The notes under the pieces were generated by a model, which made no database searches, was not told the DNA's origin, and worked only from the letters and a program-made list of their open reading frames with translations. A DNA stretch of 56,367 nt from Elainella sp. Prado103. GTDB taxonomy: Bacteria; Cyanobacteriota; Cyanobacteriia; Elainellales; Elainellaceae. Shown piece by piece: positions 18,269 through 27,032 of the stretch (the stretch's first letter is position 1; each line of letters begins with the position of its first letter). The position numbers and the translations under genes were made by a program. Where the stretch lies: NCBI GenBank assembly GCA_025454395.1, contig JALOOM010000056.1:1-56367 (forward strand), written 5' to 3'.

Positions 18269-18421
18269 GCCATTTACCTCAATATCCCTTAAAACGTAGT
18301 CAATATGTCAGCGAAATATCTGGTAGCGATCGGTAGAACTCCAACGTTCAACCGAAGTCAAACCGAATCCAGATGGCTCTCAGCTTTATCCAACCTCAAC
18401 TTTCAAACCTGCAACCTTGCC

Positions 18422-18460
18422 TCAAATCAGTGATCAAATCGATGATCAAATCAGTGATTA
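18422..18460. repeat. Short tandem repeat downstream of gshB
   Basis: The unit ATCAAATC(A/G)(A/G)TG is repeated about three times between the binding-protein promoter region and the gshB stop. The 275-base gap 18269-18543 otherwise shows nothing recognisable. Confidence 0.6.
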
Positions 18461-18543
18461 ATTCGGTTGTCAATGCATACTCAGAGGAGCGTTTTAATCG
18501 ATCGATTGAGCCAAGCAAACTGTGTTCAGGCTTAAATTCCCCT

Positions 18544-19509
18544 TCAATCTTGCTTTTGCTCCATCACCCATTGCACAACCTGCTGTCCCAACTGCGTGTT
18601 ATCGAGCCGATCGATTTCACGAATTCCAGTTGGGCTGGTCACATTAACTTCAGTTAAATAGCCCCCGATCACATCAATACCGACGAAATAAAGCCCATCG
18701 CGCTGTAAGGCTGGAGCAACTCGACGGCAAATTTCCCGATCGCGCTCTGTCAATTCAGTTCGATCGGCTCGACCGCCCACCGCCATGTTGCCGCGAAACT
18801 CTCTTCCGGTGGGTACCCGATTAACGGATCCGATCGGTTCACCATTGAGGAGAATAATTCGCTTGTCGCCCTCTTTAGCCGCCGGGAGGTAAGCCTGTAC
18901 CATGATGGGAGTCTGTCCCTGGGTACTCACCTCAATTAACGAATTGAAATTGCGATCGTCTGGGGTGATGAACAGAATGCCCTCTCCGGCCTTGCCACCT
19001 AGGGGTTTGAGCACGCCTGCCCCCCACTGCTCGACGAATTCACGAATCACCTGCTTATCTTGGGTGACGATGGTTTCAGGCATCACCTCTGTGAACTGGA
19101 GCGCATACATTTTTTCGTTAGCCGCTCGTAACCCATTGGGGTTATTGATCACTAGCGTTTTGGTGGGATCGATGTAATCCAAAATATAGGTGGCATACAG
19201 GTAAGGCACGGTGACAGGTGGATCGGTGCGCATAAACACCGCATCCATGCTTTCTAACCAAATTTGCTGCCGATCGCCCACCTGAAACCAGGAATCGGGG
19301 ATAACCCACTGTTGCTCCACCAGTTTGACCGGCTGCAACTGTACCGGCTGAGCCAGCGCAAATGCCTTGCCAGCAATTACCCCTAACCGGGGAGCTTCGG
19401 TGATCCAGACTTCATGCCCTAACAGTTGAGCCGCTTCCATCAGCGCCACACTTGTATCATGTCCAGGATCGAGCTTCTGGATCGGATCGATGATAAATGC
19501 AAATTTCAC
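18544..19509 (-). CDS. gshB: Glutathione synthetase
   Basis: A 321-residue ATP-grasp enzyme that joins gamma-glutamylcysteine and glycine. Prokaryotic GshB hallmarks are FIIDPIQKLDPGHDTS at the N-terminus, FMRTDPPV near residue 90, KPLGGKAGEGILF near 195 (ATP-grasp loop) and GIDVIGGYLTEVNVTSPTGIREI at the end (metal site Glu/Asn). Full length. It is 41 bases downstream of grxC on the same strand; a grxC-gshB pair is a common cyanobacterial arrangement linking glutathione synthesis to its use. Confidence 0.95.
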   Translation of the reverse strand: MKFAFIIDPIQKLDPGHDTSVALMEAAQLLGHEVWITEAPRLGVIAGKAFALAQPVQLQPVKLVEQQWVIPDSWFQVGDRQQIWLESMDAVFMRTDPPVTVPYLYATYILDYIDPTKTLVINNPNGLRAANEKMYALQFTEVMPETIVTQDKQVIREFVEQWGAGVLKPLGGKAGEGILFITPDDRNFNSLIEVSTQGQTPIMVQAYLPAAKEGDKRIILLNGEPIGSVNRVPTGREFRGNMAVGGRADRTELTERDREICRRVAPALQRDGLYFVGIDVIGGYLTEVNVTSPTGIREIDRLDNTQLGQQVVQWVMEQKQD

Positions 19510-19550
19510 GCGGGCATTCTCCAGATCATGCAGAATTGAGTATTTATGGC

Positions 19551-19814
19551 TTAACTGCCAACCAGGAGGGGATCTAACTCGCCCCTGGCATTGAGGGCAT
19601 GGAGATCATCGCAACCCCCAATATGCTGATCATCAATGAAAATTTGCGGCACCGATCGTCTGCCGTTGGATCGCTGAGCCATTTTGGCCCGCCCCGGTTC
19701 GTCCCCATCCAGACAATATTCGGTATAGTTCACCCCTTTTTTGTCGAGCAAGGCTTTGGCGCGAATGCAAAACGGGCAGGTACTCCAGGTATAAATTTCA
19801 ACTTTGGCAGCCAT
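19551..19814 (-). CDS. grxC: Glutaredoxin 3 (dithiol)
   Basis: An 87-residue thioredoxin-fold protein that reduces disulfides and glutathionylated proteins with glutathione. Active site CPFC lies at residues 14-17 (YTWSTCPFCIRAK), the cis-Pro loop is RRSVPQIFID and the glutathione-binding GGCDDLHAL follows. The start at 19814 (MAAKVEIYT) gives the family's length; the longer open frame upstream is not glutaredoxin-like. First gene of the grxC-gshB unit. Confidence 0.93.
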   Translation of the reverse strand: MAAKVEIYTWSTCPFCIRAKALLDKKGVNYTEYCLDGDEPGRAKMAQRSNGRRSVPQIFIDDQHIGGCDDLHALNARGELDPLLVGS

Positions 19815-20008
19815 AAGGAAATTACTCGTAAGCTTTCTTAATCTAGTGTAGTCAGCTTTGGGGATCCGGGATAGGGGAGGAAGGGATTGTCTGTCAATGC
19901 CCAAGCCTGCCCAAACCTAAATTCTTCGCAAGGCAGAGTCGGTCACTCTGGAAGAATGGGGCATAATTGACGAACGGCTTGTTGTTTTTGGCGGAGTTTG
20001 CCAGTTTT

Positions 20009-20464
20009 ATGTGGAATTCATTTGTTGCTAAGCTCAGTTTCTCCTTACTGGCTCCAGTCGCGACGGGGTTGGCGCTTGGGCTAGCGGTTCCCAGCGCGAT
20101 CGCTCAGACTTTATATAACCCCATTCCGATGCCGGACAATAACGAGGTGGCAGACAGCCTCACCGATAAAGATATTCCAACAGGCTTAGGGGGCTTTGCC
20201 CGCGATTATCTGGTGACCTTTGAAGCCGGGGAGCAGGTCGTCATGGATCTCACTTCAGAAGAGTTTGACACAATCATCACCCTGATTGCGCCGGATGGGA
20301 CAACCGTAGCTGAAAATGATGATGCGCCAGATGGTTCCACTAATTCAATGCTGTTTGCTCGCATTACCCGCCCTGGTAGCTATGTGATTCGAGTCAGCCC
20401 CTATGGTGGTCAAGGCATTGGCAAATTTAACCTCAAAGTGACCCGCTTACAGCCTGCGAGCTAG
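20009..20464 (+). CDS. Secreted PPC-domain protein
   Basis: A 151-residue exported protein. The ATG at 20009 begins a classical signal peptide: basic start, hydrophobic core LLAPVATGLALGLAV, cleavage after SAIAQ or so near residue 33. The mature part is one pre-peptidase C-terminal (PPC) beta-sandwich, recognised by GEQVVMDLTSEEFDTIITLIAPDGT, ARITRPGSYVIRV and GKFNLKV. In larger proteins PPC domains accompany secreted proteases; here it stands alone, presumably periplasmic or extracellular. An upstream in-frame TTG at 19967 would spoil the signal peptide. Function unknown. Confidence 0.8.
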   Translation: MWNSFVAKLSFSLLAPVATGLALGLAVPSAIAQTLYNPIPMPDNNEVADSLTDKDIPTGLGGFARDYLVTFEAGEQVVMDLTSEEFDTIITLIAPDGTTVAENDDAPDGSTNSMLFARITRPGSYVIRVSPYGGQGIGKFNLKVTRLQPAS

Positions 20465-20841
20465 GGATCGATCGATCGGGTCATGATCGTGAAGGCGCGG
20501 ATGGGTGCTTCGAGCGCGCGATCCGCGTTTTTGGTGATCTGGCATGAGCTAATTTAGCATGAGCTGGACTGGAATAAGACGAGCTGGCATGAGCGGGGTT
20601 GGTACTACATAATTGGCGCTCATAATTGGCGCTCATAATTGGCGCTCATAACAGGCACTCATAACAGGTTGGCATTAATAAGCATTAATAAATAGATAGA
20701 GCGAAATAAAACTGCATAGGTGCGCCCAAGATCCCGCTAAATCCCTAGGAAGCTTGAGAATGATGAGGCCGGTCATGGATCAAAGGATTGCCTGGATCGT
20801 GAATCAGAGCGCTCCGTGCCTTCAAAGGAGGGGAGCCACCC
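20465..20841. other. 376-base gap with tandem repeats before the sigma-like operon
   Basis: Contains three perfect copies of the 13-base unit CATAATTGGCGCT and two variants (CATAACAGGCACT) at 20608-20668. A duplicated GCATTAATAA lies just after, and loosely repeated GCATGAGCTGG motifs lie before. No gene seen. The promoter of the downstream operon should lie here. Confidence 0.7.
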
Positions 20842-22554
20842 ATGTGTGAAGCCCATAGATATTGGATGCATCTGCGGCTAGAGGGATCGGGACGACTGCG
20901 AACAGTGGAGATCGCCCCAGCAAGGCAGTTTTTCCAAGCCATCTTTCCAGATTGGGATCGCTCCGATCGAGCCGATATCCAAATTCAACGCCAACTGGTG
21001 CAGATCATGCGATCCTCACCCGAATCAGCAGTCGCGGATCCTGCCTTGGGATGGAGGGCCGCGACATTGGCAGAAGCCTGTCTACGTTGTTTCGTTTCCA
21101 GCCAAATTCCTCAAGTTTGCTACAGCTTAGCGCAACAGTTTGGAGCCCGCGGCCACTTTCGGCAGATCCACCTGTTGCCCTACGTGATGGAAGATGCCGA
21201 TCCACTCCAGTCGTTTGATCCACCAGAATTTCCAGCCGATCGATCCCGCCCCCTCGCGGTCACCATCGTCAAAAAATTTGATCCCGATCGCAGTAACCTC
21301 AGTACCTGGACAAAGCTGCTGACGCGCCAGCACAAAGAACTCTCAAGTGCCTTAAAGGATATTTATGGCATTTACATTAGTAGTGATTGGGCAGTGCTAA
21401 ACCAAACTCGTCCTGAACAGGCGCAGCGCTTGTTGGCGCGGGTGTTATCAACCGCCGAACTGACGATCGCAATTCGCGTGTTGAAAAGTTACCATCAGGT
21501 TTACTTACCGGAATATCGCCTCTGGAAAATCCGGAATGTTGGCAAATCCTGCCCCGATCCCACCCCTCAACAATTAGAACAAATGCTGTGCCTCCTGCCC
21601 CCCGATCGGCTGGTAGCTAGCCCAGAGGCCGTGCTGCGCGTGTTGAAGCAGTTGGCTCAGAAGTTGCGCCCCCCTGCTCCTAGTGATCTGGTTTCCATTG
21701 ATGATCCCATCTACCGCCCCGCTAGCCGCATCGATCGCCCGGATCCCGCATCCAGAGATGAGGATGAAGAGCCAGAGCACAATTTTTTAGCAGCCTATCG
21801 CCAAACTGCGGAAGCGGTTTTACAGCAGGTCGTCAATCAGGTGATTGCCAGCCGAGCAGCCAGCTTGAAGCGTCGCAAAAGCAAGGGGACGCTACCCCAA
21901 GATCAGGCTTACTTACAGGCCATGATTTTATTCCATCGCGATCGGCTCTCCATGGCGGAAATTGCCCCCCAAGTGGAGCGACAAGAACAATATCAGATCA
22001 GCCGCTTACTTGCCTTGGGTGATCTAAAAGCAGATGTGCATCGGGAGTGGTTGCTGCAAATGATGCAGGGCTTACCGCAATTGCTGCGATCGACTTTGGA
22101 AGCAGAACAACTCCCCAAACTGTCTTGGCTAGAACAACCCTTGGAGCAGATTTTGGCTGCCATCTGGCCGAAGGGCACGAGTGACCCAATTCTCACCTTC
22201 CAGGCGGGGCTAAAAGAGGTGACTCTGCACTCTAGCCTCCGCTCAGACCCGGCAGCCTTGCCAGAAAAAGGGGTGCAAAAACCCGTGCAAAAACCCGTGC
22301 AAAAACCTGGAAATTCCCTGTCTGTGCCTGCGATTCCCTGCCTCTTGCCGATCGATCGCCAGCTCTATCAATTTTTGGGGGCTTTAGAGGGTTTGATTGC
22401 TCCAGTGATCGCTGAATACACCACCGAAAATTACAACCCAGAGCGCACCAAACCCCCCAAACATCCCCTTGACCCAAATGCCACTCCGCCTCTCTCTAAA
22501 GGCCTGTTGACGACCTGCATTTGCCGATATCTTGAAGACTTAGGAGTTCTGTGA
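20842..22554 (+). CDS. Sigma-70-like protein, first gene of CHAT-CHASE2 operon
   Basis: A 570-residue soluble protein. Residues 146-190 (FDPDRSNLSTWTKLLTRQ through SSDWAVLNQT) and the helix-turn-helix-like segment around 352-400 (AMILFHRDRLSMAEIAPQ) resemble the divergent sigma-70-like proteins that cyanobacteria encode next to DUF1822 and CHASE2 genes; this matches regions 2 and 4 only loosely. The ATG at 20842 has a strong AAAGGAGGGG site. A 12-base unit repeated three times at 22273-22308 gives VQKPVQKPVQKP. The stop overlaps the next gene by 4 bases. Whether it directs transcription is not established. Confidence 0.65.
   Translation: MCEAHRYWMHLRLEGSGRLRTVEIAPARQFFQAIFPDWDRSDRADIQIQRQLVQIMRSSPESAVADPALGWRAATLAEACLRCFVSSQIPQVCYSLAQQFGARGHFRQIHLLPYVMEDADPLQSFDPPEFPADRSRPLAVTIVKKFDPDRSNLSTWTKLLTRQHKELSSALKDIYGIYISSDWAVLNQTRPEQAQRLLARVLSTAELTIAIRVLKSYHQVYLPEYRLWKIRNVGKSCPDPTPQQLEQMLCLLPPDRLVASPEAVLRVLKQLAQKLRPPAPSDLVSIDDPIYRPASRIDRPDPASRDEDEEPEHNFLAAYRQTAEAVLQQVVNQVIASRAASLKRRKSKGTLPQDQAYLQAMILFHRDRLSMAEIAPQVERQEQYQISRLLALGDLKADVHREWLLQMMQGLPQLLRSTLEAEQLPKLSWLEQPLEQILAAIWPKGTSDPILTFQAGLKEVTLHSSLRSDPAALPEKGVQKPVQKPVQKPGNSLSVPAIPCLLPIDRQLYQFLGALEGLIAPVIAEYTTENYNPERTKPPKHPLDPNATPPLSKGLLTTCICRYLEDLGVL
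22273..22308. repeat. Three 12-bp in-frame repeats
   Basis: GTGCAAAAACCC is repeated three times (one end mismatch) inside the sigma-like gene, lengthening a Pro/Lys linker without breaking the frame. Confidence 0.9.
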
Positions 22555-24008
22555 ATATGATGCCCTCAACTGACGATCAACCTACAGCATACTTACTCCC
22601 AGCAGAAAGTATTGCCCTGACCTCAGAGCAAGTGGCTTGGGCCCTGACCCTGAGCCAAGCTGCCCCAGAGCTACAAGAGCAATGGCAATGTTATCTGAGT
22701 GGTCTAGCCCTGTTAGGATTTCAAACCTGGTTGCAAGCCCGATCGCCCGAATTATCTCTGCGCAGTCCCTGGCTACTGCCCCGCTCAACTCAGCCTCAGC
22801 GACTGCGACCCGAACCGGAACCAGCCTCAGGCTTAGTAGAGGACTCGAATCGATCGAAGATGGCTCGACCCACTTCTGCCAGACTGCCCTTGAGTCAACA
22901 GGTGAGCCAGTTGATGATTGGAGACACGAAGCTCTATCTGATTCCGATCGGCTATGTCGATGATCCCCTGGTTAGCTTGCCATCAACGGTACCGACCACT
23001 TGGTCGCCCGATTTGTATGTCTTGGTGGAAGTGTTAGAAGAAATTTCAGAAGTCAGAATAATCTCTTACTTGCCGCAATCTGAAGTGGATTGGGATCATG
23101 CCGACCTACAGCGGTTGGAACCCGTATTAGACCAGCCCATGTTAAACCAACCGGCGTTAGACCAACCATCCCAACAAGAACGACTCACGGATAGTCCGGA
23201 TGAGTCTTTGCTCAGTCATTTTGATCGCTCTCAACCTAATTCTTCCCCATCCCATCCCTCCCAACCTGATGAGCTGCTAATTCCCACCTATCAGTTTGTA
23301 GAACACCCCGATCGATTACTGTTCCAACTGCGATATGCCCAAACCTTTGGACTGACCAGTCAATCCACCGAAGCGGGTGCAGCCACAACCACCGAACCAA
23401 TGCCAGTTCATGCCGATGCCGATGCCGATGCCCACCTAGCTACAATGCCCGCTCCTCTACCGCTCGTGAACCCAGCCACCTCTGCGACAAAACCGATCGT
23501 GGTCAATGTGGCGCGGTGGTTTGAACATCAAGTCGATCGAATCACAGAAGAACTGGCATGGATGCTACTGCCACCCCTGGATTTAAGTGGCTCTCTCCTG
23601 TCGAGCCAAACCGATGGGTTATCAGAAGATTTGGAAGATGTGTTGCAGACCTTACGCTATGAGCAGCAGATTGCAGTCCCTCCAGAAGCCCGATCGGCCT
23701 ATCGAGATCTGACTCTAGAAGCAGCGGAGTTGCGGTTGTATGTGGTGACTTGGCGGTTACCGGCAACCTCAGAATGGTCGTTGCTCGTGGTGTTAGGGGC
23801 GCAGCCGGGTCGCCTGTTATCACCTGGAATTAAGCTGCTGATTGCCGATCAGCACGAACCATTGATTGAATTAGTCCTGAACCAAGAACCTTACCTCTAT
23901 GCCCAAGTCATCGGACAACTCAATGAACAGTTTCAATTGTCGATCGCCCTACCGAATGGAGCCTGCTTGACCTTACCGCCACTGGTGTTAGATGCTGAGT
24001 TGAGTTAA
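22551..24008 (+). CDS. DUF1822 family protein
   Basis: A 485-residue protein of the cyanobacterial DUF1822 family. An N-terminal helical part (about 20-60) is followed by a low-complexity Pro/Ser/Gln/Ala linker (185-320, with micro-repeats such as ADADADA and LDQPMLNQPALDQP). A conserved C-terminal part runs 325-485 (WFEHQVDRITEELAWMLLPP and ELRLYVVTWRL). No catalytic motif or membrane segment is seen. Start is the GTG at 22551 or the ATG at 22557/22560; the former overlaps the previous stop, indicating translational coupling. Its role is unknown; constant linkage to a sigma-like gene and a CHAT-CHASE2 gene points to a shared pathway. Confidence 0.82.
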   Translation: MNMMPSTDDQPTAYLLPAESIALTSEQVAWALTLSQAAPELQEQWQCYLSGLALLGFQTWLQARSPELSLRSPWLLPRSTQPQRLRPEPEPASGLVEDSNRSKMARPTSARLPLSQQVSQLMIGDTKLYLIPIGYVDDPLVSLPSTVPTTWSPDLYVLVEVLEEISEVRIISYLPQSEVDWDHADLQRLEPVLDQPMLNQPALDQPSQQERLTDSPDESLLSHFDRSQPNSSPSHPSQPDELLIPTYQFVEHPDRLLFQLRYAQTFGLTSQSTEAGAATTTEPMPVHADADADAHLATMPAPLPLVNPATSATKPIVVNVARWFEHQVDRITEELAWMLLPPLDLSGSLLSSQTDGLSEDLEDVLQTLRYEQQIAVPPEARSAYRDLTLEAAELRLYVVTWRLPATSEWSLLVVLGAQPGRLLSPGIKLLIADQHEPLIELVLNQEPYLYAQVIGQLNEQFQLSIALPNGACLTLPPLVLDAELS

Positions 24009-24097
24009 ACCGTTCTGTTCCAGTTGTATCGAGTTTTTTATAACAGGGTGAGTGCCATCATGATTGTCCGTCCAGGTATTGGTTTAGGTATTTGTTT

Positions 24098-24130
24098 CAG
24101 ATATTTGTTCAGATATTTGTTCAGATATTC
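24098..24130. repeat. Tandem CAGATATTTGTT units
   Basis: Two perfect 12-base copies (24098-24109, 24110-24121) and a partial third copy in the leader between the DUF1822 and CHAT-CHASE2 genes. Confidence 0.85.
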
Positions 24131-24190
24131 AGACATTCACTCTGCCTGGATTGAGTGAGTTGTTCAGTTGGCTGATCGATCGGTTACTTC

Positions 24191-24292
24191 ATCAACGCTC
24201 AACCAGCTAATCCATCAACGTTCAATTATTCGCTCGATCGGTGATTTAATCAACGTTCAATTATTCGTCGATCAATCATTTAATCAACGCTC
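24191..24292. repeat. Four spaced ATCAACG(C/T)TC motifs upstream of the CHAT gene
   Basis: Copies lie at 24191-24200, 24214-24223, 24249-24258 and 24283-24292. The middle two extend to the perfect 19-mer ATCAACGTTCAATTATTCG. Unlike the other tandem repeats these are separated by 13-25 bases, as protein-binding iterons would be, and lie 25-127 bases before the start codon. The 309-base gap 24009-24317 otherwise holds nothing recognisable. Confidence 0.7.
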
Positions 24293-24317
24293 GATCGATC
24301 GTGTGATCAAATATACC

Positions 24318-26891
24318 ATGACAGTTGCGTTTCGTCTTAAAGTTACCCAATTTGATAGCCTTTGCCAGTTTGAGTTGACCTGGGGACAGTCTCAATCCCT
24401 GACTGCTCGGCTTCAGTATCCGCCTCACTTAGAGGTGCTCTACCAAGAGTGGCAGCGCGCTTATCTCAATTTCTACAAAAGCCGCTCCTTGCTAGCTGAA
24501 CCGATCGAGCCAACATTAGATTCAACGGTTGAGCCCTCCCCCCTGCGAGCCAGAGTAGTCAACAGCGGCGGTCTCACCACTCAAGTAGACTGGAAAGCAC
24601 GGCTGGATGATGCAGAAAAATTGCTCTTACGTAACTTTCAAAACTGGCTTTGGCAAGGAGAACTACGGGACATTAGCCGGGTGATTGCGGCTGCCAGTCA
24701 GGCGTTAGGGGAAACGGTGGATCACAAAATTGATGTGCTGCTTTCCTGCGATCCGATCCATTTAGTGCGTCTTCCCTGGGAAACCTGGGAGATCACTGAT
24801 AATCTGGAAGCCTTTGGCAAGATTCGCATCGTTCGATCGCCCGTGAATATTCGAGCTGCTGCCCCGCCAGTTCATCGTCCGGATTGGAAACGGGCCCGCA
24901 TTCTAGCCATTTGTTGTGATGATGCAGGGCTTCAGTTGCAGCAAGAACGAGCCATTCTCAAATCTTTAGAACCCTTGGTGCAAGTCGAGTTTGTCGGTTG
25001 GTCGATCGGTCAACACCAAAGGGCTGAGCAGGTACAACAATCTATTCTCCAGGCAATTACCGATCCTCAGGGTTGGGATATTTTATTTTTTGCTGGTCAC
25101 AGCGATGAAACGGTCATGACCGGCGGACGATTGGCCATCGCCCCAGGATCTTCAATGACGATCGAGGAGTTGAAAGCTGCCCTCACCCAGGCCAAAGATC
25201 GAGGTCTACAGCTTGCCATGTTTAACTCTTGTCGAGGTCTACGCATTGCTGAAGCCTTGATGGATCTGGGTTTAAATCAGGTGTTGGTGATGCGGGAACG
25301 GATTCATAACCAGGTTGCCCAGGAATTCTTGGTGCAATTTGCCCGCAGTTTAGCCAGCTTTAAAGATACCCAGGATGCCGTGCGAGATGCCACCCAATGG
25401 TTGAAAGAAAACCATAATCAGCGCAAATATCCCTCGGCCTATCTCGTCCCTTCGTTATTTCGTCGGCCAGGATCACCTCCGATCCGACTCTCTCAACCGG
25501 ACTGGCGACAATGGCTAACTCGTTTGCTACCCCAGAGACGCTATGAATTGGTCACTATTTTGCTGTTATCGGCTGTGAGTTTACTGCCGTCCCTCCAATT
25601 GTTTTTGCTGGATCAGCGCATTCTCGTGCAAGCTCGCTATCGAGAACTCACCCAGCAGATCGATCGCTCCCGTCCCGCCTCCATGGCGTTGATCCAAATC
25701 GATGATGCATCAATTCAGCGTGATCGAGTAGAAATTGGACAGATTAACCCGATGTCACAGAAGTATATGGCTCGGTTAATCGATCGGTTAGTTGCCGCTA
25801 AAGTTAAGGTGATTGGCTTAGACTATCTACTCGATCATCCCGATCCTAACCAGAAATTGTTGGCTAATAGTATTCGCCAGGGAACTGATCAAGGTGTGCG
25901 GTTTGTTTTTGGCAAAATTTCCACCAACCAGGGTGGCTGGATCCAAACTCCCCCCCAAGTTGCCGATCCTCGCAATCTTCATGCTCAGGCGATCGGCTCT
26001 ATGGGCACTGACTTTCACATGCCGCAGATCTGGCCATCCGAACCTCTAGTGATTTCCTACTGGTTAGCTCGATTGCATCAGGTTTGTGTTGAACCCCATT
26101 TTGCAACCCCCCAACTCAAAAGTTTGGCACCCGCATTCTGTGCTTCAGGCAGAACGGCTGAGCAAGAACAACTCGCAAAGTCAGAGATGGCTCAGGAAAC
26201 TCCTCAGCTCTACTATTCCGCTGTGAGTTCTCTGGCCTATAGCTTGGCAGGTCAAATTTGGTTTCATCCGATCATTGATTTTTCGATTCCGGCTGAGCAG
26301 GTTTATACTGCCATTCCTGCCTGGAAACTTCTCTATGAACCCAACGCTCCAGACCTGAAACGCCTGTCTCAACAAACTGTTTTGATCGCCGCCGGAGGCT
26401 ATGAAACTGCCGGAATTACGCCTGGCGATCCCTTAGAAAAATTTCCGCCGCCTGCCGCTGTTCGCTATTGGTATGAGCAGGCAGATGATCACTTTGGGAA
26501 TCGAGAGATGACCGGCGGCGAACATCTCAGTTATTTATTTGAGAACATTATGCAGCGGCGCTTTGTCATGCCAGTCCCTGATCTACTGATGGTGTGGCTA
26601 GCTGCAATCGGGGCGAAACTGGTGTTGCTTGGGATGGGGCGATCGAAGTCGTTGGAAACTCATGGGCATCCTTCTGTGCGTGCCAGGCTTCAGACCGTTA
26701 GCTGGTCAGGTTCCCCTATTCAGGGGCATCTACCCCCTCGCAAGTTGCTGATTTTATCCGGTGGTACCGCATTTTATAGTGTGCTGAGCCTCCAACTGTA
26801 TCTTTCTAGTGCCGCGATTCTGTTGCCGATCGGGCTGCCTACCGTCACATTTTGGATCTATCTGATACCCAATCTGCTGAAAAAACAGTGA
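24318..26891 (+). CDS. CHAT protease with CHASE2 sensor and membrane anchor
   Basis: An 857-residue membrane protein. A cytoplasmic caspase-like CHAT domain occupies about 140-380. Its catalytic pair is seen as His261 in LFFAGHSDE and Cys305 in MFNSCRG, so proteolytic activity is plausible. A transmembrane helix (411-431) leads into an extracytoplasmic CHASE2 sensor (about 440-740, starting ALIQIDDASIQ), closed by hydrophobic segments at 756-773 and across 809-857. The ATG at 24318 (MTVAFRLK) is preferred; an open frame upstream is repeat-derived. Third gene of the sigma-like/DUF1822 set. The usual partner of CHASE2, a kinase or cyclase, is replaced by a protease at the N-terminus. Confidence 0.85.
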   Translation: MTVAFRLKVTQFDSLCQFELTWGQSQSLTARLQYPPHLEVLYQEWQRAYLNFYKSRSLLAEPIEPTLDSTVEPSPLRARVVNSGGLTTQVDWKARLDDAEKLLLRNFQNWLWQGELRDISRVIAAASQALGETVDHKIDVLLSCDPIHLVRLPWETWEITDNLEAFGKIRIVRSPVNIRAAAPPVHRPDWKRARILAICCDDAGLQLQQERAILKSLEPLVQVEFVGWSIGQHQRAEQVQQSILQAITDPQGWDILFFAGHSDETVMTGGRLAIAPGSSMTIEELKAALTQAKDRGLQLAMFNSCRGLRIAEALMDLGLNQVLVMRERIHNQVAQEFLVQFARSLASFKDTQDAVRDATQWLKENHNQRKYPSAYLVPSLFRRPGSPPIRLSQPDWRQWLTRLLPQRRYELVTILLLSAVSLLPSLQLFLLDQRILVQARYRELTQQIDRSRPASMALIQIDDASIQRDRVEIGQINPMSQKYMARLIDRLVAAKVKVIGLDYLLDHPDPNQKLLANSIRQGTDQGVRFVFGKISTNQGGWIQTPPQVADPRNLHAQAIGSMGTDFHMPQIWPSEPLVISYWLARLHQVCVEPHFATPQLKSLAPAFCASGRTAEQEQLAKSEMAQETPQLYYSAVSSLAYSLAGQIWFHPIIDFSIPAEQVYTAIPAWKLLYEPNAPDLKRLSQQTVLIAAGGYETAGITPGDPLEKFPPPAAVRYWYEQADDHFGNREMTGGEHLSYLFENIMQRRFVMPVPDLLMVWLAAIGAKLVLLGMGRSKSLETHGHPSVRARLQTVSWSGSPIQGHLPPRKLLILSGGTAFYSVLSLQLYLSSAAILLPIGLPTVTFWIYLIPNLLKKQ

Positions 26892-26940
26892 AAATAGCGC
26901 TAGGGCTTGCATCGTGACTGCTGGATCGATCGATGTGATC

Positions 26941-27019
26941 CTGTTATGGCTGTTATGGCTTATGACTATAGAAGGTAACAAAGGTAACAGAAGGCAATAG
27001 AAGGCAACAGAAGGCACCC
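26941..27019. repeat. Short tandem repeats in operon spacer
   Basis: CTGTTATGGC is duplicated at 26941-26960, then AAGGTAAC and AGAAGGCAA units recur several times up to the ribosome binding site of the next gene. Confidence 0.75.
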
Positions 27020-27032
27020 AGAGGAGGCAACG

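Noticed and set aside
18269-18372. Thiamine (TPP) riboswitch upstream of the NMT1/THI5-like binding protein
   Set aside because: The conserved CTGAGA and ACCTGA-type blocks were looked for on the minus strand and are not present.
24168-24317. N-terminal extension of the CHAT-CHASE2 protein from a TTG
   Set aside because: The extra residues are encoded by the ATCAACG repeats; the ATG at 24318 begins the recognisable protein.
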